In this document: piece by piece, positions 8,520-17,624 of the stretch
Numbering within the stretch: the stretch's first letter is position 1
Layout: every line of letters begins with the position of its first letter
Assembly: GCA_947307015.1 (NCBI GenBank)
Contig: CAMZHV010000011.1
Coordinates: 1 to 63,025 of the forward strand
Source: an uncultured Prevotellaceae bacterium
GTDB taxonomy: Bacteria; Bacteroidota; Bacteroidia; Bacteroidales; Bacteroidaceae
Direction: 5' to 3'
Length of the DNA: 63,025 bases
Position numbers and translations under genes: made by a program
Notes under the pieces: generated by a model
Database searches by the model: none
The model's input: only the letters and a program-made list of their open reading frames with translations
What the model was told of the DNA's origin: nothing

Positions 8520-9881
8520 TTAAAGAATGTCCGGCAATTGGTGCAACTTGGTGCTGTTCGATCCCTTGATGAGGATGAGCCAGCCATCAGGTTGCGTCTT
8601 CTCGATCTCCTGCTTCACGGCCTCTACATCCTTGAAACATGTTATTTCGATCCCGTCGGGCTTACAGACTCCTTTCAATGCTTCCTCGAAATTCTCCCCG
8701 ACAAACCAAGCCCGTTCGATCCGCCCGCCATCGAACACCTCCTCGACCACAGTCTTGTGTGCCGCCTTGCTTGCTGTGCCCAGCTCCCTCATGTCGCCTA
8801 ATATCACCATCTTTTTCGGCTGCTCAATCTTCCTGAAGTTCGCCAGCGCTGCCATCATCGAAGTCAAGTTGGCGTTGTAGGCATCGATAATCAGCTCGTT
8901 GTGCTCGGTCTTTCGGTATTCCGAACGTCCTAGGCTTGGATGGTAGTCCTCCAGCGCCGCAGCGATGTCTTTGGCATTGACGCCGAAGTGCAGACCTGCC
9001 GCCACGGCTGCCAGCACATTGTCCAGGTTGTAGTCGCCGATGAGCTGCGTGGCGGCCTCGTATGAGACACCGTCCCTGCCCGTCCAACGAATATGGAGCA
9101 TGGGGTCACAGCGCATCACGGCGCCGTGGCAAAGGGCATCCGTCTTTTCACCCTCGTGCGCGTAGACAATACATTTTCCCGTGTTGATGTCAATGTCCCG
9201 CTCTGCCAGCATACCGAGTATGTCCTTGCTGCTGGCATTGACAAAGAGTTGTGCCGTAGGCTTTTGCCCTAAGAAGTCATACAACTCGCCTTTGGTGCGC
9301 TTCACGCCCTCGAAGGAGCCGAAGCCCTCGAGGTGAGCACGACCGACATTCGTGATCAACCCATAGTCTGGCTGCACGATATCCGTCAGGAACGCGATCT
9401 CGCCGGGATGGTTGGCGCCCGTCTCAATGATGGCCAGCTCATGTTCGGGGCGCAACCGCAGCAGCGTCAACGGCACGCCGATATGGTTGTTCAGGTTGCC
9501 TTGGGTGTACAGCACCCGATAACGTCGGCTCAGCACCGCCGCCAAGAGCTCCTTCGTCGTCGTCTTGCCGTTAGTGCCGGTCACCTGCAGCACGGGACCC
9601 TTGAACTGTCGGCGGTGATGTGCGGCCAATGCCTGTAGCGCATGCAGCACGTCTGGCACAAAGATATAACGACTGTCGCCTGTCGGTATGACAGCGGGGT
9701 CATCCACCAAGGCCACTGCCGAGCCTGCCTCCAAAGCTTTAGCGGCAAAACGGTTACCGTCGAACGACTCGCCCTTCAAGGCGAAGAACATACTCCCCGC
9801 AGGGCAACGACGGCTGTCTGTGGTCACTTCCGGGTGCTGAATATACAACTCATAGAGCCTTTCTGTAAGCTTCTCTTCCAT
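8520..9881 (-). CDS. murF: UDP-N-acetylmuramoyl-tripeptide--D-Ala-D-Ala ligase
   Basis: 453 residues. It has the Mur ligase ATP loop TGTNGKTTTK (101-110), 'ETGANHPGEIAFL' and 'VIDAYNANLTSM' (here 'IIDAYNANLTS'), plus an N-terminal substrate domain with 'TDSRRCPAGSMFFAL'. It adds D-Ala-D-Ala to the peptidoglycan precursor in the cytoplasm. It stands apart from the dcw cluster, as is common in Bacteroidetes, and is followed by pdxB. Confidence 0.96.
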   Translation of the reverse strand: MEEKLTERLYELYIQHPEVTTDSRRCPAGSMFFALKGESFDGNRFAAKALEAGSAVALVDDPAVIPTGDSRYIFVPDVLHALQALAAHHRRQFKGPVLQVTGTNGKTTTKELLAAVLSRRYRVLYTQGNLNNHIGVPLTLLRLRPEHELAIIETGANHPGEIAFLTDIVQPDYGLITNVGRAHLEGFGSFEGVKRTKGELYDFLGQKPTAQLFVNASSKDILGMLAERDIDINTGKCIVYAHEGEKTDALCHGAVMRCDPMLHIRWTGRDGVSYEAATQLIGDYNLDNVLAAVAAGLHFGVNAKDIAAALEDYHPSLGRSEYRKTEHNELIIDAYNANLTSMMAALANFRKIEQPKKMVILGDMRELGTASKAAHKTVVEEVFDGGRIERAWFVGENFEEALKGVCKPDGIEITCFKDVEAVKQEIEKTQPDGWLILIKGSNSTKLHQLPDIL

Positions 9882-9901
9882 GTTTTTGCTTAATTTTGCC
9901 G

Positions 9902-9909
9902 CAAAGTTA
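9902..9909 (-). promoter_or_regulatory. -7 box of murF promoter
   Basis: TAACTTTG on the minus strand, about 20 bp before the murF start. No good TTG lies at the right distance. The gap to folP also holds a direct repeat of 'ttaattttgccgc'/'ctaattttgccgc' and TTTAAAC-type repeat sequence. Confidence 0.5.
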
Positions 9910-9952
9910 CAATAAAGTTTAGAGTTTGAACCTCAAAGTTTAAACTTTTTGC

Positions 9953-9960
9953 TAATTTTG
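9953..9960 (+). promoter_or_regulatory. -7 box of folP promoter
   Basis: TAATTTTG on the plus strand, 28 bp before the chosen folP ATG. It argues against the longer in-frame start at 9949, which would lie upstream of the transcript start. Confidence 0.55.
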
Positions 9961-9987
9961 CCGCGCAAAAACATCATTAATCTCATC

Positions 9988-10896
9988 ATGACCCTCAACA
10001 TTGCAGGTAAACTGATAGATTTCTCCTCGCCGCAAGTCATGGGCATCATCAACGTGACGCCCGACTCCTTCTATGCTGGCAGTCGCACGCCGATGGCACC
10101 TGGTGCTTCGGGTGAGTCTTCCGCCGAGGGCTCAGTCCTCCTTCGGCGCGCCGAGGAGATGGTAGCACAGGGAGCTGCCATCCTTGATATTGGAGCTTGC
10201 AGCACCCGCCCCGGTTCTGCACCCGTCTCGGCTGACGAGGAATGGCGCCGCCTTGATGCCGCTTTGACGGCACTTGCGCCGCTTCGTGCCAGCCTTCCCG
10301 ACGTCCTCATCAGTATTGACACGTTCCGCGCTGACGTCGCCCGTCGCTGCGTGCGCGACCACGGCATCCATATCATCAACGATATCTCTGCCGGTCAGCT
10401 TGACGACACGATGTTCGCCACCGTCGCCGAGCTCCGCACGCCCTACATCCTCATGCATAACCCCTCTCCTGATCCCGCCTCCCCGTCCTCCTCTGCGTTC
10501 TTGCCCGCCTCCTCCACCGAGTCTTCCTCTTTCCTCCCCTCCGTGGCACGCTTCTTCGCCGAACGCCTCGCTCAGCTCTATGCCCTCGGCGTGGCAGATG
10601 TCATCCTCGACCCAGGCTTCGGCTTTGGCAAGACGCTGGAGGAGAACTACGCACTGCTTCATCATCTTAATGACCTCATCTGCCTGTTCCCAGACAACCC
10701 CTTCCTCATCGCTCTCTCCCGTAAGTCGATGATCTACCGTCTCCTTGGCATCACCCCTGACGAGGCCCTCAACGGCACCACGGTCCTCCATACCCTTGCC
10801 CTGCAAGCCGGTGCCCATATCCTCCGCGTCCACGATGTCCTGCCCGCTGTCGAATCCATCCGCTTGGTGCAATACACTTTAAACGTTAAACATTAA
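9988..10896 (+). CDS. folP: dihydropteroate synthase
   Basis: 302 residues from the ATG at 9988. Motifs: 'GIINVTPDSF' (19-28), 'DIGACSTRPGS', 'INDISAG', 'DPGFGFGKTLEEN' and 'LSRKSMI'. It joins p-aminobenzoate to the pterin in folate synthesis. Odd feature: where the family has 'MHMxGxP', this protein has 'MHNPSPDPASP' followed by a Ser/Pro-rich run of about 20 residues from C-rich DNA (about 10450-10540), so the pterin-site loop is expanded. It is followed after 20 bp by cdaA, a common pairing in Bacteroidetes. Confidence 0.94.
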   Translation: MTLNIAGKLIDFSSPQVMGIINVTPDSFYAGSRTPMAPGASGESSAEGSVLLRRAEEMVAQGAAILDIGACSTRPGSAPVSADEEWRRLDAALTALAPLRASLPDVLISIDTFRADVARRCVRDHGIHIINDISAGQLDDTMFATVAELRTPYILMHNPSPDPASPSSSAFLPASSTESSSFLPSVARFFAERLAQLYALGVADVILDPGFGFGKTLEENYALLHHLNDLICLFPDNPFLIALSRKSMIYRLLGITPDEALNGTTVLHTLALQAGAHILRVHDVLPAVESIRLVQYTLNVKH

Positions 10897-10905
10897 ACGT
10901 TAAAC
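10873..10905. repeat. TTTAAAC-type intergenic repeat
   Basis: 'tttaaacgttaaacattaaacgttaaac' type sequence covers the folP stop codon and the folP-cdaA gap. Related sequence lies at 9910-9948 (murF/folP) and 40681-40797 (recA/dehydrogenase). Confidence 0.7.
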
Positions 10906-10916
10906 GATACTATTTC

Positions 10917-11684
10917 ATGTTTTTCTCCTTTAGCATCAAAGATTTCCTGGACATCCTTCTGGTAGCGTTCCTCCTCTATTACGCCTACCGGCTGATGAAG
11001 GAATCGCGCTCGCTGAACATCTTCTTCGGCGTCTTGGTGTTCACCGTCTTCTGGATCTTCGTTTCGCAATTTCTGGAGATGCGGTTGCTGGGCACCCTCC
11101 TCAACCGCATCGTCAGCGTCGGAGCCATCGCCCTGCTCATCTTATTTCAGGATGAGATTCGTAAGTTCTTTTATGGCTTTGGTACACACAAACGGGTACG
11201 CGATGCCATCCGTTTCTTCAGCGGTGAGGAGAAGCAGTCCCATACCCGCGAGGACATCATACCCATCGTCATGGCCTGCCTGTCGCTGTCCAAGCAGCGC
11301 GTCGGTGCCCTCATCGTCATGCAGCGCTCCCTGCCCCTCAACGACTTCATCCGTTCTGGCGAGCTCATCGATGCCAAGATCTCGCAGCGCCTCATCGAGA
11401 ATATCTTTTTCAAGAACTCACCCCTTCACGATGGCGGCATGATCATCTCTCATAAGCGCATCACCGCCGCGGGCTGCATTCTTCCCGTGGCTCATGACCT
11501 CAATATGCCCAAGGAGCTCGGCCTGCGCCACCGCGCAGCCATGGGTATAAGTCAGGAGACCGATGCCCTCGCCATCGTCGTCAGCGAGGAGACTGGCAAC
11601 ATCACCGTCGCCTTCCGCGGCAACCTCCAGCTCCGCATCACCGCCGAAGATCTCGAACGCATCCTCACCGAAGACTCTTTCTAA
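10917..11684 (+). CDS. cdaA: diadenylate cyclase CdaA (c-di-AMP synthase)
   Basis: 255 residues with about three N-terminal membrane helices (residues 8-80), then a DAC domain with the catalytic 'LHDGGMII' (170-177) and 'LRHRAAMG' (203-210). It makes cyclic di-AMP from two ATP at the inner face of the membrane. In many bacteria this signal controls potassium and osmotic balance and cell-wall state. It is translationally close to folP (20-bp gap). The 3' end runs into a shared terminator with the convergent OmpA gene. Confidence 0.95.
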   Translation: MFFSFSIKDFLDILLVAFLLYYAYRLMKESRSLNIFFGVLVFTVFWIFVSQFLEMRLLGTLLNRIVSVGAIALLILFQDEIRKFFYGFGTHKRVRDAIRFFSGEEKQSHTREDIIPIVMACLSLSKQRVGALIVMQRSLPLNDFIRSGELIDAKISQRLIENIFFKNSPLHDGGMIISHKRITAAGCILPVAHDLNMPKELGLRHRAAMGISQETDALAIVVSEETGNITVAFRGNLQLRITAEDLERILTEDSF

Positions 11685-11686
11685 TG

Positions 11687-11716
11687 AAAAAAGCCGCCAG
11701 AATCGGCGGCTTTTTT
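11687..11716. terminator. bidirectional terminator, cdaA / OmpA copy A
   Basis: Stem aaaaaagccgcc / ggcggctttttt with a 6-nt loop, ending in T runs on both strands. An inverted copy of the same terminator follows the second OmpA gene at 28852-28881, so it belongs to the duplicated unit. Confidence 0.9.
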
Positions 11717-11734
11717 CATTTTTTCATTTTTCAA

Positions 11735-12829
11735 TTACTTCGCGATAGCAATGCTGACGCGGTTCTTGTCATTCTCGCTGTAGGGCTGTACGGTGTCACC
11801 GAAGCTCTGAGCGGTGATGCGGGACTCGTCGATGCCAGCCTCGATGAGGGCCTTCTTGACATTGTCGGCACGCTTCTGAGCGTACATCTGGTTGATCTTA
11901 GCATTACCAGTGCCAGCGTCAGCGTAGCTCTTCACGTCAACCTTCGTGTCGGGATTCTCCTTCAGGAAGGAGATGAGGTTCTGCAGCTTGGCAGCCTCGC
12001 TACCCGTAGCGACCACCTCGCGGATGGGATAGAAGATCTCGGTCTTCATCTCAGGCTTCTTGACGATGGGCTTGGGTTCGGGTTTGGGCTCGGGCTTGGG
12101 CTCGGGTTTCGGAGCGGGCTCGATGATGACGGGCTCCGGCTCGATGACCGTGTACTTCACCGTGGGGCCGAGGGCGATCTTCACACCCAGCAGGGCATTG
12201 AAGTACCAGTCGGGGTTCTCAGCCTTCTTGGAGTTGTACTTGTCGGTGAGGATGTTGGCGTTGCCCTCGAGGTTGATGCTTACGCGGTCAGAGCAGCGGA
12301 AGTCGAAGTCAAGACCAAAGCGGCCGACGGGGCGAACCTTCGTGCCGTCCCAAATATATTCTAATTCATAATTATCATTAGCCTTAATAGCCTGATAGAT
12401 TGTATTGGCCTCATCGTTACCAAAGCCGATGTTGGCAGCACCGCCAACAATCAGGTTCATGTTAAACACGCGCTTGGGCTTCCAACCGCCGAAGAGATTA
12501 ATTAGATTAACCTTCAAGTCGAGACCAGCGCTGACGTAGTTCCATTTGTAGTTGTCGTAGCTAACCCAACCACCCTTGGACTCCCAACCGCTACCCTGCA
12601 GACGCAGGCCGAGGACGGGATTGAACTGATAGCCTACAGCAAGCTGAGCTGTCGGGCTGACCAGATCCATGAACTTGGCCTCACCTAAGGTGTAAGCAGC
12701 ACCGCCCTGCAACTGTAGGAACCAGTGAGGCTGAAACTCTGAGATTACTTTAGGTTCCTCCTGAGCGGAGGCCGTTGAGAAAGCAGCGAAGGTAAACAGG
12801 GCTGCGATCAAATAGCTTAAACGCTTCAT
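11735..12829 (-). CDS. OmpA family protein, copy A
   Basis: 364 residues. It has a signal peptide (MKRLSYLIAALFTF...ASAQ), an N-terminal beta-barrel-like domain with 'NPVLGLRLQGSGWESKGGW', a linker of repeated EPKP units, and a C-terminal OmpA peptidoglycan-binding domain ('FLKENPDTKVDVKSYADAGT', 'QKRADNVKKALIEAGID'). It should anchor the outer membrane to peptidoglycan. From 'WDGTKVRPVGRFG' to the end (about 215 residues) it is identical to the protein at 27724-28833, while the N-terminal third differs. The DNA differs by a few silent changes (two are visible near 12130-12160), so recent gene conversion or strong constraint is likely. Confidence 0.92.
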   Translation of the reverse strand: MKRLSYLIAALFTFAAFSTASAQEEPKVISEFQPHWFLQLQGGAAYTLGEAKFMDLVSPTAQLAVGYQFNPVLGLRLQGSGWESKGGWVSYDNYKWNYVSAGLDLKVNLINLFGGWKPKRVFNMNLIVGGAANIGFGNDEANTIYQAIKANDNYELEYIWDGTKVRPVGRFGLDFDFRCSDRVSINLEGNANILTDKYNSKKAENPDWYFNALLGVKIALGPTVKYTVIEPEPVIIEPAPKPEPKPEPKPEPKPIVKKPEMKTEIFYPIREVVATGSEAAKLQNLISFLKENPDTKVDVKSYADAGTGNAKINQMYAQKRADNVKKALIEAGIDESRITAQSFGDTVQPYSENDKNRVSIAIAK

Positions 12830-12878
12830 ATATTAAACTTTTAGATTAATAAATGCATAGCATCGTCTTTATAAATTG

Positions 12879-13214
12879 TCACTCTTCATCTGTTACGGGT
12901 TTAGTAAGGAGAGCATCATCGCTGTTGCGCAACTCGTCCAATTCGATGACACGCCCCTCCGTCTCGATGAAACGAATAGAGAGGGCGCGGTCGCCCTTGT
13001 AGTCGATGACAGCCGAGTCGCCGCTCATGACGGCACCGTTCGTGTAAACCGTCTGGGTAATATCGAAGGTAATTTCTTTCGAGTCAGATGACGCAACAAG
13101 CGTATTGTCTGTAATGCTGACTATCAAGACACGGCACTCACCCTCACGTTGGCATGAGCAGAGGCAACACGCGATGCAGAAGAATAGGGATGCTAAAAGT
13201 GACGTCTTCTTCAT
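12879..13214 (-). CDS. small lipoprotein of unknown function
   Basis: 111 residues with a lipoprotein signal (LCSC, Cys near 21). The mature part ('CRVLIVSITDNTLVASSDSKEITFDITQTVYTNG...') looks all-beta. I do not recognise a family. It lies between the giant lipoprotein (after its terminator) and OmpA copy A, the mirror position of the 159-residue lipoprotein on the other arm, but the two sequences are not visibly related. Confidence 0.75.
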   Translation of the reverse strand: MKKTSLLASLFFCIACCLCSCQREGECRVLIVSITDNTLVASSDSKEITFDITQTVYTNGAVMSGDSAVIDYKGDRALSIRFIETEGRVIELDELRNSDDALLTKPVTDEE

Positions 13215-13235
13215 TATTTCGTTTTAGTTTAAGAA

Positions 13236-13260
13236 GGGGGCGTCCTGACGGGCGCCCCCC
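13236..13260 (-). terminator. terminator after giant lipoprotein 1
   Basis: GC-rich hairpin gggggcg / cgcccccc with a 10-nt loop, 40 bp after the stop of the 1171-residue gene. It is flanked by 'aag' and 'ttaa' rather than a long T tract. It separates that gene from the small lipoprotein. Confidence 0.6.
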
Positions 13261-13299
13261 TTAATCAGATATTCAGATATAATCCGTATGGTTTAATCA

Positions 13300-16200
13300 T
13301 TAGGGTTTCGGCATCTTCAGCGAGATGGTTATGGTCTGCTTATTACCCATTACATCCTGGATGTCGAATGAATAAGAACCTGTGACATCGGCAGTGATGT
13401 GGTGATCCTGAGTGTCCATAATTGGTCTGAAGGTAGCGGTTACATTAGTGTAATCGAAGTCCATAACAAAGTAGTCTTCCAAACCAGTCATAGTAGCAGA
13501 ACCTTCGACAACAGTGATATAGTAACCACTAATCAGATTAGCCAAAGTGGTACCGCTTGCTGGCAACTCAAACCAAGCATCAGTTGCTGCACCCTTATAC
13601 TGAATTTTATCTGCATTCAACACTGTGAGCGTTGCATAAGTCAATGTCTCAGGATTTGTATTGGTCGACTTGATATTCTTCAGGTCAAATGCACTCTTGT
13701 AAGTGTATTTGAACTTATTCTTTGCATCAACCTTCACATCATCCATAATGGCAATGTTGTTTTCGTTTTTCTTCAGGCTGATGTTCTGATAAGTATAGCC
13801 AACCTTGACATCTCTCTGTACACCTGCAACAGAGACTATGCCTCTCTGAATCATTGGCAAAGTATACGCAATTGCATTATTAGCACGACTACCATAGGTA
13901 TTATCTGTGAAGTTTGCAACATTGTAGATACCATTACTGTTGTATGCGATGACAGCTGGAACTACATCCTTTATGTCGTGCTTCTGCAGTCCACCCTCTT
14001 CGAACTCGAAGTAGTAGTTCTGATCAAGGACATTGTCACCTGTTTCGGGATTAATCAGAGAGTATATATCAGCAAAGTTATAAGTCTCATAACCAATATA
14101 GTAACGTGAAACAGGAGCAAAGCGAACGTCCCAGGCGTGTGCAGGAACACCTGCCGTCAATGCCACAACAGTACCGTCAGACTCCATATAGTATGAATTA
14201 CTCCAATTCCAAATAGGATTAATTGAGTGTAGATAGGGCTTCATGCGGTATGTCTGATTTGCTACCTGACCAGCCTTAACTTTTACATCAGGCAGTGAAG
14301 TAGGCAGGGTCTTCTTGACGTTGATGGCAATCGTCTGCAGTACTTCGTCCGAAATACCAGCATCATCCTTATAGCCCTTCAGTACAAGCTTATAGACCTT
14401 GTTGTCAAGCAGACCAGCAGCGCCATAATAACGAGCATCACTATTATGTTCAGGAATAGTAACGACTACATTCTTTAAAGCTTTCCCACTCTGAGTTGCA
14501 GTAGCCAGGTTGGCAAAAGTAATATCATTGCCGTCAGCATCCTTAAAGACTATATCAAAGTAATATGTACCCAAGAAATTGGTTTTAGCTGATGTTGGAG
14601 TGTAATAAGCCTCCTGAGTGTCAGCAATCGGACTGTTCCAGCTATTTGCAGCTGTACCATAGTAGATGTCGGGATTCTCGTCATCCCAAACAAGTTCCCA
14701 ACGGCGAACGTCTGCATTAAACTTAACATTCTGAATGTTAACAGCCTCAGAGCTTGCGCCAAACTGCTTGGTGGCAACAATTGTAACATCACCTATCTTT
14801 TGGGTTTTATCAACCTCATTGCCAATCTTCACATAGAATGCGCGGCCATCTGGATCAGTAAGCGTACCATCAAGGTTCACAGCATATACACGGAAGCCGA
14901 TGATATCACCTACGACATTACCCATATCCTCAACGCTGATTGTAGCAACGTTACCTTCGTGTAACTCTGCTTTAACAATCTCATCAGTACCAGGCTTAGT
15001 ATAACCGACGCCACCAGTGTAGGTATATGATACCCAAGCATTGATTTCGGAGGGCTGGGATTCGAGGGCAAACTCTTGATCAAGAGTGACATAGAAACCA
15101 CGAATCTTCATAGTGGGTTGATTCTCAACGTCGAAACTAATCGTGATGGGTTCACCCTTGACAACGGAGAGAATCTCCTGACCCTGACGATCGTCGATAT
15201 CCATATAACGATCTTCTGCATTCTTCTCTGCACCAGAAGTGATGACCTTGGTTGCAGGATCATTAATCCAGTTCAGCTCAGCAACTGTTTCTGTGTTAGT
15301 CCCATCATCGCACCAATGATAACGGTTGTGAATGCGGTTGATGCTTTTGTCGTTAACAGTGAAATCATAGACATGTGTGGCCTCTGCGGAAAAAAGAGTC
15401 ATATCATATTCTGAAACGACATAGCGGCTCTTGTCGTCGCTGTCCTTACCGCTGCGAATACCAATTGCATAAAGGATGCTTGCGTCACGGCCATTCTCGC
15501 GCAAGATTGCAGCATCGCGGAATTCCTTCTCGGCAGCTTCGTCCTTGTTGAAGTTATCCTTTACCTTAAACTTCACGACCCACAGACCTGTAGCTACGTC
15601 TGCACGGGTGATAATGCGATTGAAGGGTTCTACAGTTACCTGTTCAATCAGGTTAGATTTGAGAAGGTCTTCACCCTTAGAGTTGATGAGGACGATATCC
15701 TCAACATCGAATTTGGCATTGACAGGCATAACCCGAATGAGGACAGAGTCTGCATAGGTGGGACGGTAATCCTTTTTGAAAGTGAATTGCTTATCTGCTA
15801 CAGCAGCATCGGCGGGGAACTTCACATCGTCCTGCTCAATAGCAAAGAGGAAAGAGAGGATATGATCAAAGCGGTTGGAAACATTGTTGGGACCTTCGTG
15901 AGTATTAGCAAAAAGGTTCACACTTGTGATAGCAGACCAGATAGCTTCTACGCCAGCAGATATAGCGGCAACGCGACTCTGACAAGCTTTAAGAGCGGCA
16001 TCAATGGTGCCAGACTCCTCTGTCACTTCGACCTCACCAGTTTCCTCATTAATCTTATACACATTGTAAGTAATTGTCTGACCTGCCACACCCTGAAGGG
16101 AAGCGATCTGTGTTTCGAGCGTTGCTACACGGCCAGCAAGAGCATTGGCAGTTGCAATATCAACCTCGAGCTTACCGATACGAACCAGAGCAGCCTCAAA

Positions 16201-16815
16201 GTCAGACTTCTTGGCAGCGCTATCGAATAGCCCCTTAGCTTCAGCAGCAGCGGCAGCAGCAGCGGCGGCATCGGCAACAGCCTGATCAGCCTTAGTCTTA
16301 GCAGCAGCAGCAGCTTCAGCGGCATTGGCAGCAGCAAGCTTAGCGGCATCGGCCGTACTCTGAGCATTGCCAGCAGCTGCGTTAGCGGCATCGGCCGTAC
16401 TCTGAGCATTGCCAGCAGCTTCGTTAGCGGCATCGGCCGTGCTCTGAGCAGCTACAGCAGCGGAAGCAGCGGCCTCGGCCTTTGCAACAGCGCTAACTAC
16501 ATCGGCAGCAGCTTGGTCAGCAACTGCCTTAACCTCTGCAAGAGCAGCCTTCGTTGCTGCATTGTCAGCGGTAGCCTCAACCAATGCCAATTCTGCCTTC
16601 GTTGCATAAGTCTTAGCATCGGCTTCAACTTCTGCCAACTTTGCCTTCAGGGCATCAACATCGGTCTTTAATGCCAGTTTGTCAATCTGTCCTTGCAATT
16701 CATTACGTACGTCGTTAATGTCGTCGTCATAATCCTTACAAGACACGAAAGTACTTGTCGAAGCGATAGTAAACGCTCCAATCAAGATCGCGCAAAAAAT
16801 TTTTTTGTTGAACAT
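13300..16815 (-). CDS. giant coiled-coil surface lipoprotein 1 (left arm of the switch)
   Basis: 1171 residues. Signal peptide and lipobox TFVSC with Cys26, then 'KDYDDDI', the shared N-terminus of a Prevotella/Bacteroides surface lipoprotein group. Residues about 30-235 form a long Ala-rich coiled coil that includes two to three nearly exact 14-residue repeats (AGNAQSTADAANA type). The rest is a large beta-rich ectodomain ending 'TITISLKMPKP'. The N-terminal 35 residues match the protein at 19394-23791; the ectodomains do not visibly match. Its leader (16821-17019) is an inverted copy of the other gene's leader, but no TAnnTTTG promoter lies in front of it, so it is predicted silent in this orientation. 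Codon use is ordinary, unlike its partner. Confidence 0.88.
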   Translation of the reverse strand: MFNKKIFCAILIGAFTIASTSTFVSCKDYDDDINDVRNELQGQIDKLALKTDVDALKAKLAEVEADAKTYATKAELALVEATADNAATKAALAEVKAVADQAAADVVSAVAKAEAAASAAVAAQSTADAANEAAGNAQSTADAANAAAGNAQSTADAAKLAAANAAEAAAAAKTKADQAVADAAAAAAAAAEAKGLFDSAAKKSDFEAALVRIGKLEVDIATANALAGRVATLETQIASLQGVAGQTITYNVYKINEETGEVEVTEESGTIDAALKACQSRVAAISAGVEAIWSAITSVNLFANTHEGPNNVSNRFDHILSFLFAIEQDDVKFPADAAVADKQFTFKKDYRPTYADSVLIRVMPVNAKFDVEDIVLINSKGEDLLKSNLIEQVTVEPFNRIITRADVATGLWVVKFKVKDNFNKDEAAEKEFRDAAILRENGRDASILYAIGIRSGKDSDDKSRYVVSEYDMTLFSAEATHVYDFTVNDKSINRIHNRYHWCDDGTNTETVAELNWINDPATKVITSGAEKNAEDRYMDIDDRQGQEILSVVKGEPITISFDVENQPTMKIRGFYVTLDQEFALESQPSEINAWVSYTYTGGVGYTKPGTDEIVKAELHEGNVATISVEDMGNVVGDIIGFRVYAVNLDGTLTDPDGRAFYVKIGNEVDKTQKIGDVTIVATKQFGASSEAVNIQNVKFNADVRRWELVWDDENPDIYYGTAANSWNSPIADTQEAYYTPTSAKTNFLGTYYFDIVFKDADGNDITFANLATATQSGKALKNVVVTIPEHNSDARYYGAAGLLDNKVYKLVLKGYKDDAGISDEVLQTIAINVKKTLPTSLPDVKVKAGQVANQTYRMKPYLHSINPIWNWSNSYYMESDGTVVALTAGVPAHAWDVRFAPVSRYYIGYETYNFADIYSLINPETGDNVLDQNYYFEFEEGGLQKHDIKDVVPAVIAYNSNGIYNVANFTDNTYGSRANNAIAYTLPMIQRGIVSVAGVQRDVKVGYTYQNISLKKNENNIAIMDDVKVDAKNKFKYTYKSAFDLKNIKSTNTNPETLTYATLTVLNADKIQYKGAATDAWFELPASGTTLANLISGYYITVVEGSATMTGLEDYFVMDFDYTNVTATFRPIMDTQDHHITADVTGSYSFDIQDVMGNKQTITISLKMPKP
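16343..16456. repeat. 42-bp tandem repeat in the coiled coil
   Basis: A 42-bp unit starting gcggcatcggccgtactctg recurs at 16343, 16385 and 16427 (the last partial). It encodes 14 residues per copy. Being in frame, copy-number change by slippage would lengthen or shorten the coiled-coil stalk. Confidence 0.85.
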
Positions 16816-16820
16816 AAATT

Positions 16821-17019
16821 AAATTTTTAAAAAAGGGTTATTGAAAAATTGAACATTGTTTGTTTTCTCATTCATTTTTGCTTGGCAACAGATGGCTTAG
16901 CCACTGTGCATCGATTGTTAGGGCGTTTCTCTTATTTTCTGTTTCGTATTTTAGCGTTAACGGGCCTCCTTAAACCCGGCTTTTCACGTTAATATGACCA
17001 CCTCTTCGGGAGAGATGGA
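16821..17019 (-). repeat. left inverted leader repeat of the switch
   Basis: This 199-bp leader of giant lipoprotein 1 aligns with the reverse complement of 19189-19386 at roughly 85-90% by eye. The outer 22 bp (16998-17019) are a perfect inverted match to 19189-19210 (core tctctcccgaagag). Beyond 17019 all similarity stops. It contains a putative RNA hairpin, cgggtttaaggaggcccg, with an outer ttaacg/cgttaa stem. Confidence 0.88.
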
Positions 17020-17170
17020 CACGAACCACTTGACTTATATTATCAAGCATAAAGCTTGTTTTATAAAATACTGTACATTTTTACATTTGGTATACTAAGT
17101 TGCCAAAGACTGGCCAATGAACCTCACCAATGAGCAATCAGGAGAATATTTAGTTCGTGCGCGAAAAACA
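17020..17170. other. AT-rich non-coding spacer, left end of the predicted invertible segment
   Basis: I see no gene here. On the minus strand (towards giant lipoprotein 1) there is no TAnnTTTG box. On the plus strand a TACATTTG box lies at 17082-17089, with a TTG at 17056-17058 that is too far away (23 bp) for a good promoter. It could still start a transcript towards the recombinase. Confidence 0.5.
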
Positions 17171-17519
17171 GCCATTTATAAAAAAGGTTTCAGCTTTCAG
17201 TTTCGCTTGTATTTTACTTACAATCAACAGCTTTCAGCCTGAAACTTTGTCGGCGAGGTTTCAGCAGGCTTCAGCAAGCTTCAGCCAATACCCACTCTTC
17301 GCTATCTTAAACTCAAAACGTCCAATGTGGCGTGTAGTTACGCGCCCCCATCATCCGTCATTATCGCACAGCGTGACTCCTGTTTTGCACGACGTGACCG
17401 TCTTCTGAACCTTCCTGAAGCTTGCTGAAACTTCAAGCGTAAGGGTTCAGAATGTATGAATTTGAACGACAGTAGGTTAAATCCACAACCTGAAAGCTGA
17501 AACCTTTTTTGTAAATGGC
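17171..17519. repeat. non-coding element with nested inverted repeats
   Basis: The outer 29-bp arms (17171-17199 and 17491-17519) are inverted copies with one mismatch. Inner perfect 15-bp arms lie at 17270-17284 and 17415-17429 (ttcagcaagcttcag). The interior is rich in 'ctttcag' and 'cttcag' repeats and has no convincing gene. It could be a small non-autonomous element, a structured RNA, or a set of recombinase sites. No clear target-site duplication is visible. Confidence 0.7.
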
Positions 17520-17624
17520 TTGATTTTCCCGAATCACTTCACGCGTCCAGTCGTACATCGCCATACGTCTAAACGTGTGAGGCAAAACGTATAGTCGTTC
17601 ACGCTTGAAAGTCTATATGTCCAC

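Noticed and set aside
10132..10872. 246-codon antisense frame over folP
   Set aside because: Gly/Glu-rich shadow of a GC-rich gene; folP motifs are unmistakable.
17157..17408. 83-codon frame in the non-coding element
   Set aside because: Runs through the inverted repeats and has no recognisable domain or promoter.
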